DNA from: Bacteroidales bacterium
GTDB lineage: Bacteria; Bacteroidota; Bacteroidia; Bacteroidales; 4484-276
NCBI GenBank assembly: GCA_014860585.1
Contig: JACZJL010000085.1
Coordinates: 20,988 to 84,987, forward strand
Direction of reading: 5' to 3'
DNA: 64,000 nucleotides
Shown: one piece after another, positions 8,822 through 17,488 of the stretch
How the letters are laid out: the number at the start of each line of letters is the position of its first letter
Position numbering within the stretch: the first letter of the stretch is position 1
Translations under genes and position numbers: made by a program
The notes under the pieces: model-generated
The model's input: the letters and a program-made list of their open reading frames with translations, nothing else
Told to the model about the DNA's origin: nothing
Databases searched by the model: none

Positions 8822-9167
8822 TGTTGATTTTGTCGTTGGCAAGTTGTTTTTCGAGTTGAATTATAAGTTGTTCTTTGTTCTGCAATCCAATGAAGCGGCG
8901 AACTTCTTTTCCATTTACAAAGAGAATCAGCGTGGGAAGATTTCTTACTCCGTGAGTTGCGGCAATTACTTTATTGTCATCAACATTAACAGAAGCAAAA
9001 TTCAAAAGATAGTCATACTGGATGCTTAATTCCTCGAGCATCCGGTGCTGCGGTTTACATGGATGACACCATTCAGCCCAGAAGTCCACCAGAACGGTTT
9101 TAGACTCCAGAAAGGAATTAAAATTTGTGAAGTTTAAGGCGATCATTTTACTGCTTGTCATGTTCAA
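8814..9167 (-). CDS. Thioredoxin family protein (WCHPC active site)
   Basis: This 117-aa single-domain thioredoxin has an active site W33-C34-H35-P36-C37-K38 and the cis-proline segment NLPTL. The residue between the cysteines is His rather than the Gly of canonical TrxA, a change that usually raises redox potential; DsbA has CPHC for comparison. No signal peptide is evident, so it should be cytosolic. It is translationally coupled to the DUF6132 gene downstream and follows mutS2 by about 46 bp, so the three may share a transcript. Met-3 or Met-8 are other possible starts. A canonical thioredoxin is encoded separately at 22719-23036. Confidence 0.85.
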   Translation of the reverse strand: MNMTSSKMIALNFTNFNSFLESKTVLVDFWAEWCHPCKPQHRMLEELSIQYDYLLNFASVNVDDNKVIAATHGVRNLPTLILFVNGKEVRRFIGLQNKEQLIIQLEKQLANDKINND

Positions 9168-9213
9168 GTAACAATATTGTCGGGAAGATGTTTTCTTTTC
9201 GAGTGAAAATAAA

Positions 9214-11646
9214 TCACTTTAGTCTCACTATTGTTGCGCCACTTCCGCCTCGTTCAACATGCTCGTCTTCGAACAGTACAACTTCGGTGATTGCTCTGAG
9301 GTTTTCACGGACGATCTTGCGCAATATGCCATCGCCCTTGCCATGTATGATTTTTACCTCTTTCACATTGAGCAGCATGGCTTCATCAATGTACTTATTC
9401 AGGTCTGATGCTGCTTCCTCACCGCGCATACCCCTAACATCCAATGTCAGACTGAAGTTAGCCATCCTCGAATTGATGTCGCTCATAATATGATTCTGGC
9501 TGCTCCTGCGGATCATCACCTTTTGGTAATACTCTTCCTCACCCACATTTACGACCTTCGACGCCGGTACACGCATTTTGATGCTTCCAAAACTCACCAC
9601 TACGTCATTGCCTGAAATCTCCATCACCTCGCCCACTGTTTCCTGCGGTGGGATGCGCACCCGGTTTCCAACAAAAATTTTTGTTTCGGCTTGCACGGGC
9701 TTGTCGATATTAGGCTTTGGTTTGGCTTGAGGCTGTTTTATTTCCGGGTTAGATTTGAAGGTTGCCACGATATGAGTAGCTTCAGTTTTCATTTTCTCAC
9801 GCAGTTGTTTTGTTTTCTCTTTTTCGGCCTGCGCCTCCCTGATCTCCCTAATGGTGTTTTCGACCAGCCTGTTGCTTTCTTCGATGATCCTCACAGCCTC
9901 TGATTTGGCATCCCTGAGCACTTTGTCTTTTGAGTCCTGTACTTTAATGATCAGTTGATCATATTTCATGGTGAGTTCTTCCAGCTTTCTTTCTGTGTCA
10001 GTCAGTTTTCGCTGCTTTTCGATGAGTTCTTTCTTTTCCAGTTCCAGCTGTTGCAACTGCTGGTCAAACCTGATCTGGGCTTTTCCCACTTTTTTCTCGG
10101 CATTTCGAAGAATGTACCAGGGGAAACCGGTTTTTTTTGCAATTTCGAAAGCAAACGAACTTCCCGGATTCCCAATCTGGAGTCTGAATAACGGTCTCAT
10201 TTCCCGCGTATCGAAAAGCATGGCGCCGTTGATCAGTCCCGGTGTTCTTCCTGCCAGTTGTTTGAGGTTTCCGTAGTGTGTCGTCACTACGCCAAAGGCT
10301 TCTTTCTGGTTCAAATGTTCGAGGACTGCTTCAGCAATGGCGCCTCCAAGTTGTGGCTCCGTTCCTGTTCCAAACTCGTCGATCAGGAAAAGACTCTGTT
10401 TGCCGGCTTTTAGAGACAAATGTTTCATGTTTCGCAGATGAGAAGTGTAAGTACTTAGGTCATCCTCGATGGATTGTTCATCGCCAATGTCAATGAAAAT
10501 ATCTTTGAAAATGCCGGTTTCAGAGTTTTCGTTCACTGGGATCAACAGCCCGCACTGGAGCATATATTGCAGAAGGCCGACCGTTTTGAGACAAACTGAT
10601 TTACCACCGGCATTTGGCCCTGAGATCACCAGGATGCGGTCATCAGAATCAAGTGAAATATCCAGTGGCTCTACACTTTTTTTTTGTTTTTGATGAACCA
10701 GGAAAAGTAACGGGTGAATGGCCTGTTGCCATTGGATCAGCGTTGTTTCGTTCATGAGCGGCTTCACAGCGTTTATTTTAATGGCCATCGCTGCTTTTGC
10801 CCTTATAAAATCAACAAGGCCGAGAAAGTGGTAACACTCAATCAAAACATCCAGTTGGTCTCTGATTTTATCGGTAAATGCAGTCAAAATGCGGATAATC
10901 TCCCTTTTTTCTGCATTTTGCAATTCGAGAATTTCGTTATTGGCTTCGAGTGCTTCAGCAGGTTCAATGAATACCGTTTGGCCGGTAGATGACTCGTCGT
11001 GTATAAAACCCCTGATCCTGCGCTTGTTGGAAGCCGGTACAGGAATCACCAACCTGCCGTTCCTGATCGTCACTTCGTCGTTGGGGTTGATCCATCCGCT
11101 TTTGCGGGCCTGCAACAAAACCTGCCTTACTGCTTTATCAATTTCTCCGGTAAGTTTTATCAGCCTTTTCCTGATTTCGCGTAACTTCTCCGAAGCCGTG
11201 TCTTTTATGTTCCCTTTTTCATCAATAATCCGCCCTATTGCACGCATGATATCACGATCAACAGCCAGATCACCGGTGACGGCTCTTAATAATGGATAAT
11301 TTTCGATGTTGAGTGATTTAAGGTAAGTAAGGACCTCATTCAGGGTTTCAAGCGAGCTTTTCAAATCGAATAACTGTTCCTGAAAAATATAAGTGCCGGG
11401 GAGCTTGATACGATGCAATTCAGGGACAAGGTTGAAGTAATTCTGCGCAGGGAAAGGATTTTCATATTTAAGGATTCTGAGGAATTCGGCAGCTTGTCCG
11501 ACTTTCCGCTCAATCTGGCTGAAATTGGCATCAAATCTCATTTTATCGGCATATTCCCTCCCCATCTCACTTACACAGTGATCTTTGAGCAAATGGCGGA
11601 TTTGATCAAAACCTATTTTCTCTTCAAAATTGTGTGGGAATATCAC
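9214..11646 (-). CDS. mutS2: MutS2 family DNA-binding ATPase with Smr nuclease domain
   Basis: This MutS2 homologue has a Walker A motif (GPNAGGKS), Walker B (FLIDEFGTGTEP), a long coiled-coil segment rich in Lys, Glu and Gln, and a C-terminal Smr domain (LDVRGMRGEEA, then HGKGDGILR). It lacks the MutS mismatch-recognition N-terminus. Family members suppress homologous recombination and, in Bacillus, also act in ribosome rescue. I prefer the GTG at 11646 (VIFPHNFEEKIGF), because family members begin right at this motif and a -7 element lies 15 bp upstream. The ATG at 11751 would add 35 residues with no family resemblance. The product is 810 aa from the GTG. The TTG of the next gene is divergent. 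Confidence 0.92.
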   Translation of the reverse strand: MIFPHNFEEKIGFDQIRHLLKDHCVSEMGREYADKMRFDANFSQIERKVGQAAEFLRILKYENPFPAQNYFNLVPELHRIKLPGTYIFQEQLFDLKSSLETLNEVLTYLKSLNIENYPLLRAVTGDLAVDRDIMRAIGRIIDEKGNIKDTASEKLREIRKRLIKLTGEIDKAVRQVLLQARKSGWINPNDEVTIRNGRLVIPVPASNKRRIRGFIHDESSTGQTVFIEPAEALEANNEILELQNAEKREIIRILTAFTDKIRDQLDVLIECYHFLGLVDFIRAKAAMAIKINAVKPLMNETTLIQWQQAIHPLLFLVHQKQKKSVEPLDISLDSDDRILVISGPNAGGKSVCLKTVGLLQYMLQCGLLIPVNENSETGIFKDIFIDIGDEQSIEDDLSTYTSHLRNMKHLSLKAGKQSLFLIDEFGTGTEPQLGGAIAEAVLEHLNQKEAFGVVTTHYGNLKQLAGRTPGLINGAMLFDTREMRPLFRLQIGNPGSSFAFEIAKKTGFPWYILRNAEKKVGKAQIRFDQQLQQLELEKKELIEKQRKLTDTERKLEELTMKYDQLIIKVQDSKDKVLRDAKSEAVRIIEESNRLVENTIREIREAQAEKEKTKQLREKMKTEATHIVATFKSNPEIKQPQAKPKPNIDKPVQAETKIFVGNRVRIPPQETVGEVMEISGNDVVVSFGSIKMRVPASKVVNVGEEEYYQKVMIRRSSQNHIMSDINSRMANFSLTLDVRGMRGEEAASDLNKYIDEAMLLNVKEVKIIHGKGDGILRKIVRENLRAITEVVLFEDEHVERGGSGATIVRLK

Positions 11647-11660
11647 GTTAATTTTTTTGG

Positions 11661-11668
11661 CAAAATTA
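11661..11668 (-). promoter_or_regulatory. -7 element for mutS2
   Basis: The complement reads TAATTTTG (TAnnTTTG consensus) and ends only about 15 nt before the preferred GTG start at 11646. That spacing would give a very short leader. If used, it excludes the upstream ATG at 11751. Confidence 0.35.
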
Positions 11669-11864
11669 GGAAAATGAAAGAACGGCGGCTGCAGACCTAT
11701 CAAAATCGGTTTATCAATGCGCAAAAATTTATCATCTTTGCCCGGATTCATAACTTTTTAAAAAGGCTGAAATAATCACAGCGACCTCCTGGAATTGTTC
11801 CTGTTATACATCTACCGGAGATCTCTTTAAACCAAACATTTATCAACCAAATATTCAAGATCAA

Positions 11865-13397
11865 TTGCAGTACAAAGAAATTGAGATCAAGCTGCCGACA
11901 AAGTTTACTGCGCAGGATTTGCGCAAAGTCATCAGCAAAAAACTGCATGTAAAGCAGTTCAACTACGAAATTCTGCTTCAAAGCCTTGATGCACGTCATA
12001 AACCTGATGTTTATTGGGTGCTTAGGGTCAGAGTGATGTCGAAAGAGATTAATGGGGAAAGCTACAATAGCGATCCGGGGTTGGTTATTCCTTATCGGAA
12101 GCGCGATCGGAAGGTGATTATTGTTGGCAGCGGACCGGCAGGTTTTTTTGCAGGTTTCGTCTTGCAAAAGGCTGGATTTAAGGTGACCATTTTAGAAAAG
12201 GGACCGAAGGTAGGACAGCGGTATCAGGACATCATCTCCTTTGAATCGGGAGGTGAATTTAAAGACAATTCAAATTATTGTCATGGCGAGGGTGGCGCCG
12301 GAACTTTTTCCGATGGGAAACTGACCTCCAGAACCAAAGGAATTGCCATCGAAAAGCAATTTATTTTTGATAGTTATGCCCATGCAGGTGCACCGGAGGA
12401 AATCCGTTACCTGGCCAAACCACACATCGGTAGCGATAGACTCCGGATAGTCATCCCCAACCTTCGGAAACAGTTTGAAAGCCTCGGTGGTAAAATGCTG
12501 TTTGAAACTGAAGTTTCATGCCTTGTTATCAAGGATAAAAAATGCCGGGCCGTTGTTGCGGGAAACGATGAAATCCTTTGCGACATGCTCATTCTGGCGC
12601 CCGGACATTCATCTTATAAAACGTACCGCATGTTGCATCAACATGGAATCCTTTTCCGCTCAAAGCCTTTTGCCATAGGAGTCAGGGTTGAACATCCACA
12701 GGAGTTGATCAACACTTCACAGTGGAATACAGCAACGCTTCCGGGGCTGAAAGCCGCCGAATATAAACTTACGCATACTGCTTCTTCGGGGCTTCCTGTG
12801 TACTCATTCTGCATGTGCCCGGGAGGTAAAGTCATCCCCTCAGCCCCCGCTGACATGCAGAACATTGTGAACGGCGTTTCCGATTACGCGCGCAACTCGA
12901 CCTTTGCCAACTCAGCCATTGTTGCAGGTATTGACCTGAACAAAATATTGGGAAAGGACGTTGGTTTTGTTGAAGCACTTGCATGGCTCGAAAATCTTGA
13001 AAAAAGAGTGTTCGACCTCACCGGCTCATACAAAATCCCAGGGCAAAGGATAGCAGACTTTCTTGGACAAAAAATTTCCTCATCAATTCCATCAAACAGT
13101 TACCCTTTCGAGGTTTTTCCGTACAATTTTGAAGATCTTTTCCCGGTAGCGATCACCCGTAGCCTCAGAGAGGGTATGACTGATTTTTCCAGAAAGATCA
13201 AAGGTTTTGAGTCCGGCCTGATGATGGGGCTGGAAAGTAAAACATCTTCACCCGTTCAGGTTATCCGTAATGAGCATCGCCGGTGTGAGGGCTTCGACAA
13301 TATCTTTATTGTTGGCGAAGGCAGCGGATATGCTGGCGGCATCACCAGTTCAGCGGTTGATGGCGTGAAACTGGGGATTGATTTGACCAATGGATAG
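11865..13397 (+). CDS. FAD-dependent oxidoreductase (COG2509 type)
   Basis: The 510-aa product has an N-terminal domain of about 80 residues without a cofactor motif, then a Rossmann dinucleotide-binding motif GSGPAGFFAGFVLQ with a following basic segment and an acidic residue (TILEKGPKVG). Further conserved blocks include GEGGAGTFSDGKL and a C-terminal GEGSGYAGGITSSAVDG that closes the FAD site. This is the pattern of the uncharacterised FAD-dependent dehydrogenases often annotated as NAD(P)/FAD-dependent oxidoreductase. Substrate is unknown. The reading frame opens with TTG at 11865, and no in-frame ATG lies nearby upstream. The next ATG would remove most of the N-terminal domain, so TTG is the best start. 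Confidence 0.85.
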   Translation: MQYKEIEIKLPTKFTAQDLRKVISKKLHVKQFNYEILLQSLDARHKPDVYWVLRVRVMSKEINGESYNSDPGLVIPYRKRDRKVIIVGSGPAGFFAGFVLQKAGFKVTILEKGPKVGQRYQDIISFESGGEFKDNSNYCHGEGGAGTFSDGKLTSRTKGIAIEKQFIFDSYAHAGAPEEIRYLAKPHIGSDRLRIVIPNLRKQFESLGGKMLFETEVSCLVIKDKKCRAVVAGNDEILCDMLILAPGHSSYKTYRMLHQHGILFRSKPFAIGVRVEHPQELINTSQWNTATLPGLKAAEYKLTHTASSGLPVYSFCMCPGGKVIPSAPADMQNIVNGVSDYARNSTFANSAIVAGIDLNKILGKDVGFVEALAWLENLEKRVFDLTGSYKIPGQRIADFLGQKISSSIPSNSYPFEVFPYNFEDLFPVAITRSLREGMTDFSRKIKGFESGLMMGLESKTSSPVQVIRNEHRRCEGFDNIFIVGEGSGYAGGITSSAVDGVKLGIDLTNG

Positions 13398-13692
13398 TTA
13401 CTCGTTGCTTATTAATTCCGTCAATAATGAATCATTAACGCTTTCCGACGGTTTATTCCTCACGATTTTACTCAAAATTAAAAATTTTATTCAGCAATAG
13501 ATTACTGAATATAGGAGCTTCTTCTTAGTTGGAGTCATCACAGGCTTTCATTTTTATGGACATTTGGCCATATCTTATTCAGTTGGAAAAATTCCGTATT
13601 CATCAAAAATTAAAATATTTTGATGCTTTTTTTAAAATAAAATCATACTTTTGGGGCATGATTATTTTAGTATTTTCAATTGATCATAAATA
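13398..13692. other. AT-rich intergenic region
   Basis: This stretch of 295 bp holds a promoter-like sequence near its right end and nothing else I can identify. Confidence 0.5.
13620..13653 (+). promoter_or_regulatory. Bacteroidota-type promoter for the 479-aa helical protein
   Basis: TTG at 13620-13622 and TACTTTTG at 13646-13653 are separated by 23 bp. The ATG follows at 13693. Confidence 0.45.
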
Positions 13693-15132
13693 ATGAAAAC
13701 GATACTTGAGAAGCGGGAGTTTATCCGGTCTGTAAAAACAGCAGCAAAGGATGATTTCCTTTTTGAACTGATGCATAGTAATGACAGATTGCTCATGCGG
13801 TTTGAAGAATTTGTAAAGAGTTTCGACCCCGGCACCAACCATGTAAGACGAGAGTTGAACGTGATTTCATTCGAAGACGAATTACAGCAGGCATACGAAG
13901 CCTTTAAGGAGGGTCTTGAAGAGCTCGATTTTGAGCACCTTAGCCTTGAAAAATGGCGTAGTGAACCTGGAGAATATCTTGATGACCATGAAGTAAAAAA
14001 GGAAGTTGCAAAAAGTTTAGCATTCGATTATTTCGAAGCCTGGCGTATGGACATCATGACCGAAATCAGTTCAGGCTATCATTACCAGGGTTTGGCAATG
14101 ATTGCAGGAATGATGGCTGGAGCGCTGGAAGCCAGGATTCATGATCCACACCTTAATTTGGGCGATCCTCCCAATCTTGTATTTATCGAATGGATTGAAA
14201 AAGAACTTGATAAACTGATTAAAGATGGTTTTGAAGATTTACCAGCTGAAGATTCCGATATTTTAACCATTTCTGAGAGTCTCTTTCAGTTTGCCAAAAA
14301 TCATAGTATTGGCCTTCTAAAGCACCTGCCTCAATTTTATGACACACTGGTAAAGACTCCGGAACTGGCCAAGTCGTTGATAGCCAGTCTGGATGAAAAT
14401 TCCATACCGCTTCAGATTATCCCAAAACTTGCAGATCTGCTCACTACAAAAACAGGTGATGAGCAAATTTGGCTCAACTTTGCCGAGACTATTTTCCCGG
14501 ATGATTTTGACCTGGCCAAAGAACTGCTCGATTATTATTACAACCGAATCCCAGAAGATTTTGAGCATATGGCCATGATTGCCTTCAAACATCATGGATT
14601 GGTTTTGGCGGATTATTTAGCCGGCAAGATGAAAGAGGGAAGTCCGCTCTTTTGCAGTTATCAGCTTGCAAGGGCAGGATTTGAATGCTCCATATCTATT
14701 TACGAGCAGGCAAGAAAATACATCTCGCGCAACGAAGGGATTGCTTTTGCGAAAGAGCATCCGGATTTTGAATTTAAACTGGGAATTCTGACCAAAGAAG
14801 AAGCCTGGGACGATATTCTTCTGATGGCTAAATCAAAGCAGGCTGCTGATCAGCTCAACGACTTACTTCCTCCAATTATGAAACACTTCCCCGATGATTG
14901 TCTTGCTATTATCGAAAGCAATGCAGCACATTCATTCAAGCATCATCGCAACCGTGATGGATACAGCAGATTGGTGGGATTTTTAAAACTTGGAACTGAG
15001 ATCCCCGGGAAAGACGAAGAGATAAAAACGCTCATTAATTATTATGTCAACATTTCGCCACGATTGCCCGCGTTAAAGGACGAACTTAGAAACTACGGGT
15101 TTTTGGTCAATGAATCAGAAAAACCTACCTGA
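13693..15132 (+). CDS. Unrecognised alpha-helical repeat protein
   Basis: I do not recognise this 479-aa protein with confidence. It has no signal peptide and no membrane segment. It is acidic and appears almost entirely helical, with repeated aromatic and Leu-rich helices in the second half (EQARKYIS, EEAWDDILL, DCLAIIESN) that resemble an alpha-solenoid or TPR-like array. The overall look recalls the helical C-terminal part of SWIM zinc-finger proteins, but no zinc-binding CxC...CxH motif is present, so that link is only a suggestion. It is monocistronic with its own promoter and overlaps the convergent YbaN-type gene by 8 bp at the stop codons. Confidence 0.65.
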   Translation: MKTILEKREFIRSVKTAAKDDFLFELMHSNDRLLMRFEEFVKSFDPGTNHVRRELNVISFEDELQQAYEAFKEGLEELDFEHLSLEKWRSEPGEYLDDHEVKKEVAKSLAFDYFEAWRMDIMTEISSGYHYQGLAMIAGMMAGALEARIHDPHLNLGDPPNLVFIEWIEKELDKLIKDGFEDLPAEDSDILTISESLFQFAKNHSIGLLKHLPQFYDTLVKTPELAKSLIASLDENSIPLQIIPKLADLLTTKTGDEQIWLNFAETIFPDDFDLAKELLDYYYNRIPEDFEHMAMIAFKHHGLVLADYLAGKMKEGSPLFCSYQLARAGFECSISIYEQARKYISRNEGIAFAKEHPDFEFKLGILTKEEAWDDILLMAKSKQAADQLNDLLPPIMKHFPDDCLAIIESNAAHSFKHHRNRDGYSRLVGFLKLGTEIPGKDEEIKTLINYYVNISPRLPALKDELRNYGFLVNESEKPT

Positions 15133-15559
15133 TGGTCTTCAGGCACAGGATATGCGATGTTACACCTATTGCAACCACGATCAGCAGCAACCTGACCCAT
15201 ACAAGATCGACTACCCAAAAAGCAGAAAATAAAATCGTAGCCCAAAGAAGGGCTATAGACCCGATTTTTACTTTCATCGGCACACCTCTTTTTTCGCGGT
15301 AATCCCTGATATATTTTCCAAAATAACGGTGATAAATCAGCCACTTGTAAAGCCGCTGTGAACTTCGGGCAAAAAGATAAGCTGATAAAAGCAGAAACGG
15401 TGTGGTGGGCAGCATTGGAACAGGTATCCCGATCAGCCCGAGTGCCAGAGAAACAACACCACCAGTAACCAGCAGTGCTTTTTTGAACGGATTTATCCGG
15501 TCGATTTCATCAGTCCGAAGATTTTCGATGCGCTTATTTTTATCTCTGCAAAAAATCAT
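15125..15559 (-). CDS. YbaN/DUF454 family inner-membrane protein
   Basis: The 144-aa product has about three to four hydrophobic segments and the DUF454 signature: a glycine-rich first helix (GGVVSLALGLIGIPVPMLPTT), then PFLLLSAYLFARSS, and a basic loop with YREKRGVPMKVK. The family, named for E. coli YbaN, has no firm function. The protein should sit in the cytoplasmic membrane. Its stop codon overlaps that of the convergent gene at 13693-15132. Confidence 0.85.
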   Translation of the reverse strand: MIFCRDKNKRIENLRTDEIDRINPFKKALLVTGGVVSLALGLIGIPVPMLPTTPFLLLSAYLFARSSQRLYKWLIYHRYFGKYIRDYREKRGVPMKVKIGSIALLWATILFSAFWVVDLVWVRLLLIVVAIGVTSHILCLKTIR

Positions 15560-15610
15560 ATTGGCGGCAAATTAAAAACAAATAATGATCATTCGATTTT
15601 ATTTATTTTT

Positions 15611-15690
15611 GGCAAAAAAAATCAGGTCTCTAGGACACAAAGAAACAAAGAGTTATATTCAGAGCCATAGCGTCTTCGTGGTAAATTAAA
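15611..15690. repeat. Degenerate intergenic motif (CACAAAGAAACAAAGAG ... TCTTCGTGG)
   Basis: The sequence resembles a class of short, AT-rich, imperfectly palindromic intergenic motifs seen in Bacteroidota genomes. It is a single copy here, so this is only a resemblance from memory. Confidence 0.25.
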
Positions 15691-15701
15691 ATCAAGGTTT
15701 A

Positions 15702-17477
15702 ATGGAAAACAAAATTTCTGTAATGGTATTGGGGTTTCTTTTTCTGACCATTTCGGCGCAACCTCAAATTCTGTCCTATAGCCGTGTTACCTCAGGATTT
15801 AATGTTCCAACTTTTGAGGGAGGCCGCAGCGATTTCCATTTCTGCGACATCAATGAGGACGGGCATGTTGATATTATTTCCATTGGCGATCACGGAAATC
15901 CAAACATCGGCTCTACCCAGGAAGGACTGTTGATATGGTTCAACCAGGGTGACGGCAGTTTTCAGAACTTTATGACCGGCTATTTCGGCTATGGCGGCAT
16001 TGTAGCCGGTGATGTGAATAACGACGGCTTCAAAGATATTGGGTTTGGAATGCACCATAATTATTCCACTACCAGCTTTGGTGATCAACTGATCGAAGTA
16101 GCTTTGGGCGATGGTACCGGTCAGGGTTGGACACCCTGGGATGTTGGATTGGCTACAAACGGCGAAACATGGGGCATGTTCGGGACTGATTTTGGGGATG
16201 TAAATAACGATGGCTTCCTCGACCTGGTCAGCATTTCGTTCGGTTCAGGAGCGGGAATGCACGTTTACATCAATCAGGCCAATGGCGCCTGGATTCCCAG
16301 TTTCGGATTTCTTGGAAACAATTCTGATCAACTTGTTCAATTTTGCGACATCAACAATGATGGTTTTATGGATATTATTGCCGGTCACGCGCAGGGAACA
16401 GCTTATTTTGGAGACGGTTCCGGAAGTTTTGTAAAAAACGATACCGGACTACCTGCTGTGGGAGAATTTTCGCCAAGATACGGGATTGCAGTGGGCGATG
16501 TAAATAATAATGGCGGCAGCGGGTTTGCCTATGTTACCAGTGGTGGCGGTATTAAAGTTTTTGAGTGGGACAATGATGACAACATCTGGACTGATTATTC
16601 CGGTAATTTACCGACTGCAGGAAGTTACGATCTTGCCCAGCTTTACGATATGAATGCCGATGGATTTATGGATGTGATGGCTTATGGCGGACGAACTTTC
16701 CAACTGTGGTTAGGGAATGGCGTAGGCAACTGGATCGCAGATGCAACTTTTCAGACCGACAATACACCCGGCTCTGCCAAAGCCTTCAGGGTTGGCGGTG
16801 ATTTGAATAAAAACGGGCATGGCGATATTGTGCTTCTTACCCAGGAAGGAACATGGATCAACTACAAAAACTACCTCTATGTTTATGCCGAAAATGACAC
16901 ACCCGAAAACGTCTGGATAAGATCACTTTACCCGAAAGGAAATGAAAATTTTTATCCCGGATCGGTCCGGTTTATTCGATGGGCATCTGCGATTCCAAAC
17001 GGGGATTCTTCGTCAGTTAAGGTCGAAATTTCTATTTTCGGACCTACCGGACCCTGGTGGCTTGTGGCCGATAATCTTCCCAATAATGGCAAATACCAAT
17101 GGACGGTTCCAAACTACGGCTCTGATGAGTGTTATCTAAAACTTACTGTCAGTGATGGTATTGAAGAAATGTCCTCCGTTATCGATGCTCCTTTCATCAT
17201 TATTGGAGAGCCAACAGCAGTATCCAAAAAACCAGTTTCATTTGATGCAGCGGTTTACCCAAACCCGGGAAATCAAATCCTGATGATCAATACCATTCAG
17301 CCGGTTAAGCAATTTGTGCTGATGAATAGCCTTGGGCAAACAGTTCTTGACATTGAAAATCCACCAGTTACTTTGAATGTTTCTGCCCTTCCTCCCGGGT
17401 TGTATTTTTATAAAATTCAGATGAATAATGGCAATTCGCTTAATGGGAAATGGGTGAAAAGCAAAGTATCAAATTAG
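15702..17477 (+). CDS. FG-GAP/VCBS repeat protein with T9SS type A sorting domain (copy 1)
   Basis: The 591-aa secreted protein starts with a signal peptide ending near AQPQ. It has about seven Ca-binding integrin-like repeats of the D-x-N-x-D-G type (DINEDGHVD, DVNNDGFKD, DVNNDGFLD, DINNDGFMD, DVNNNGGSG, DMNADGFMD, DLNKNGHGD), which should fold as a beta-propeller. An Ig-like segment follows at about 400-490 (SLYPKGNENFYPGS ... GPWWLV). The C-terminus is a T9SS sorting domain (YPNPGNQ ... LPPGLYFYKI). The protein is likely displayed at the surface, perhaps binding a ligand. The next gene is a close paralogue 11 bp downstream, so the pair is probably co-transcribed. Confidence 0.85.
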   Translation: MENKISVMVLGFLFLTISAQPQILSYSRVTSGFNVPTFEGGRSDFHFCDINEDGHVDIISIGDHGNPNIGSTQEGLLIWFNQGDGSFQNFMTGYFGYGGIVAGDVNNDGFKDIGFGMHHNYSTTSFGDQLIEVALGDGTGQGWTPWDVGLATNGETWGMFGTDFGDVNNDGFLDLVSISFGSGAGMHVYINQANGAWIPSFGFLGNNSDQLVQFCDINNDGFMDIIAGHAQGTAYFGDGSGSFVKNDTGLPAVGEFSPRYGIAVGDVNNNGGSGFAYVTSGGGIKVFEWDNDDNIWTDYSGNLPTAGSYDLAQLYDMNADGFMDVMAYGGRTFQLWLGNGVGNWIADATFQTDNTPGSAKAFRVGGDLNKNGHGDIVLLTQEGTWINYKNYLYVYAENDTPENVWIRSLYPKGNENFYPGSVRFIRWASAIPNGDSSSVKVEISIFGPTGPWWLVADNLPNNGKYQWTVPNYGSDECYLKLTVSDGIEEMSSVIDAPFIIIGEPTAVSKKPVSFDAAVYPNPGNQILMINTIQPVKQFVLMNSLGQTVLDIENPPVTLNVSALPPGLYFYKIQMNNGNSLNGKWVKSKVSN

Positions 17478-17488
17478 CGCATGGAAAA

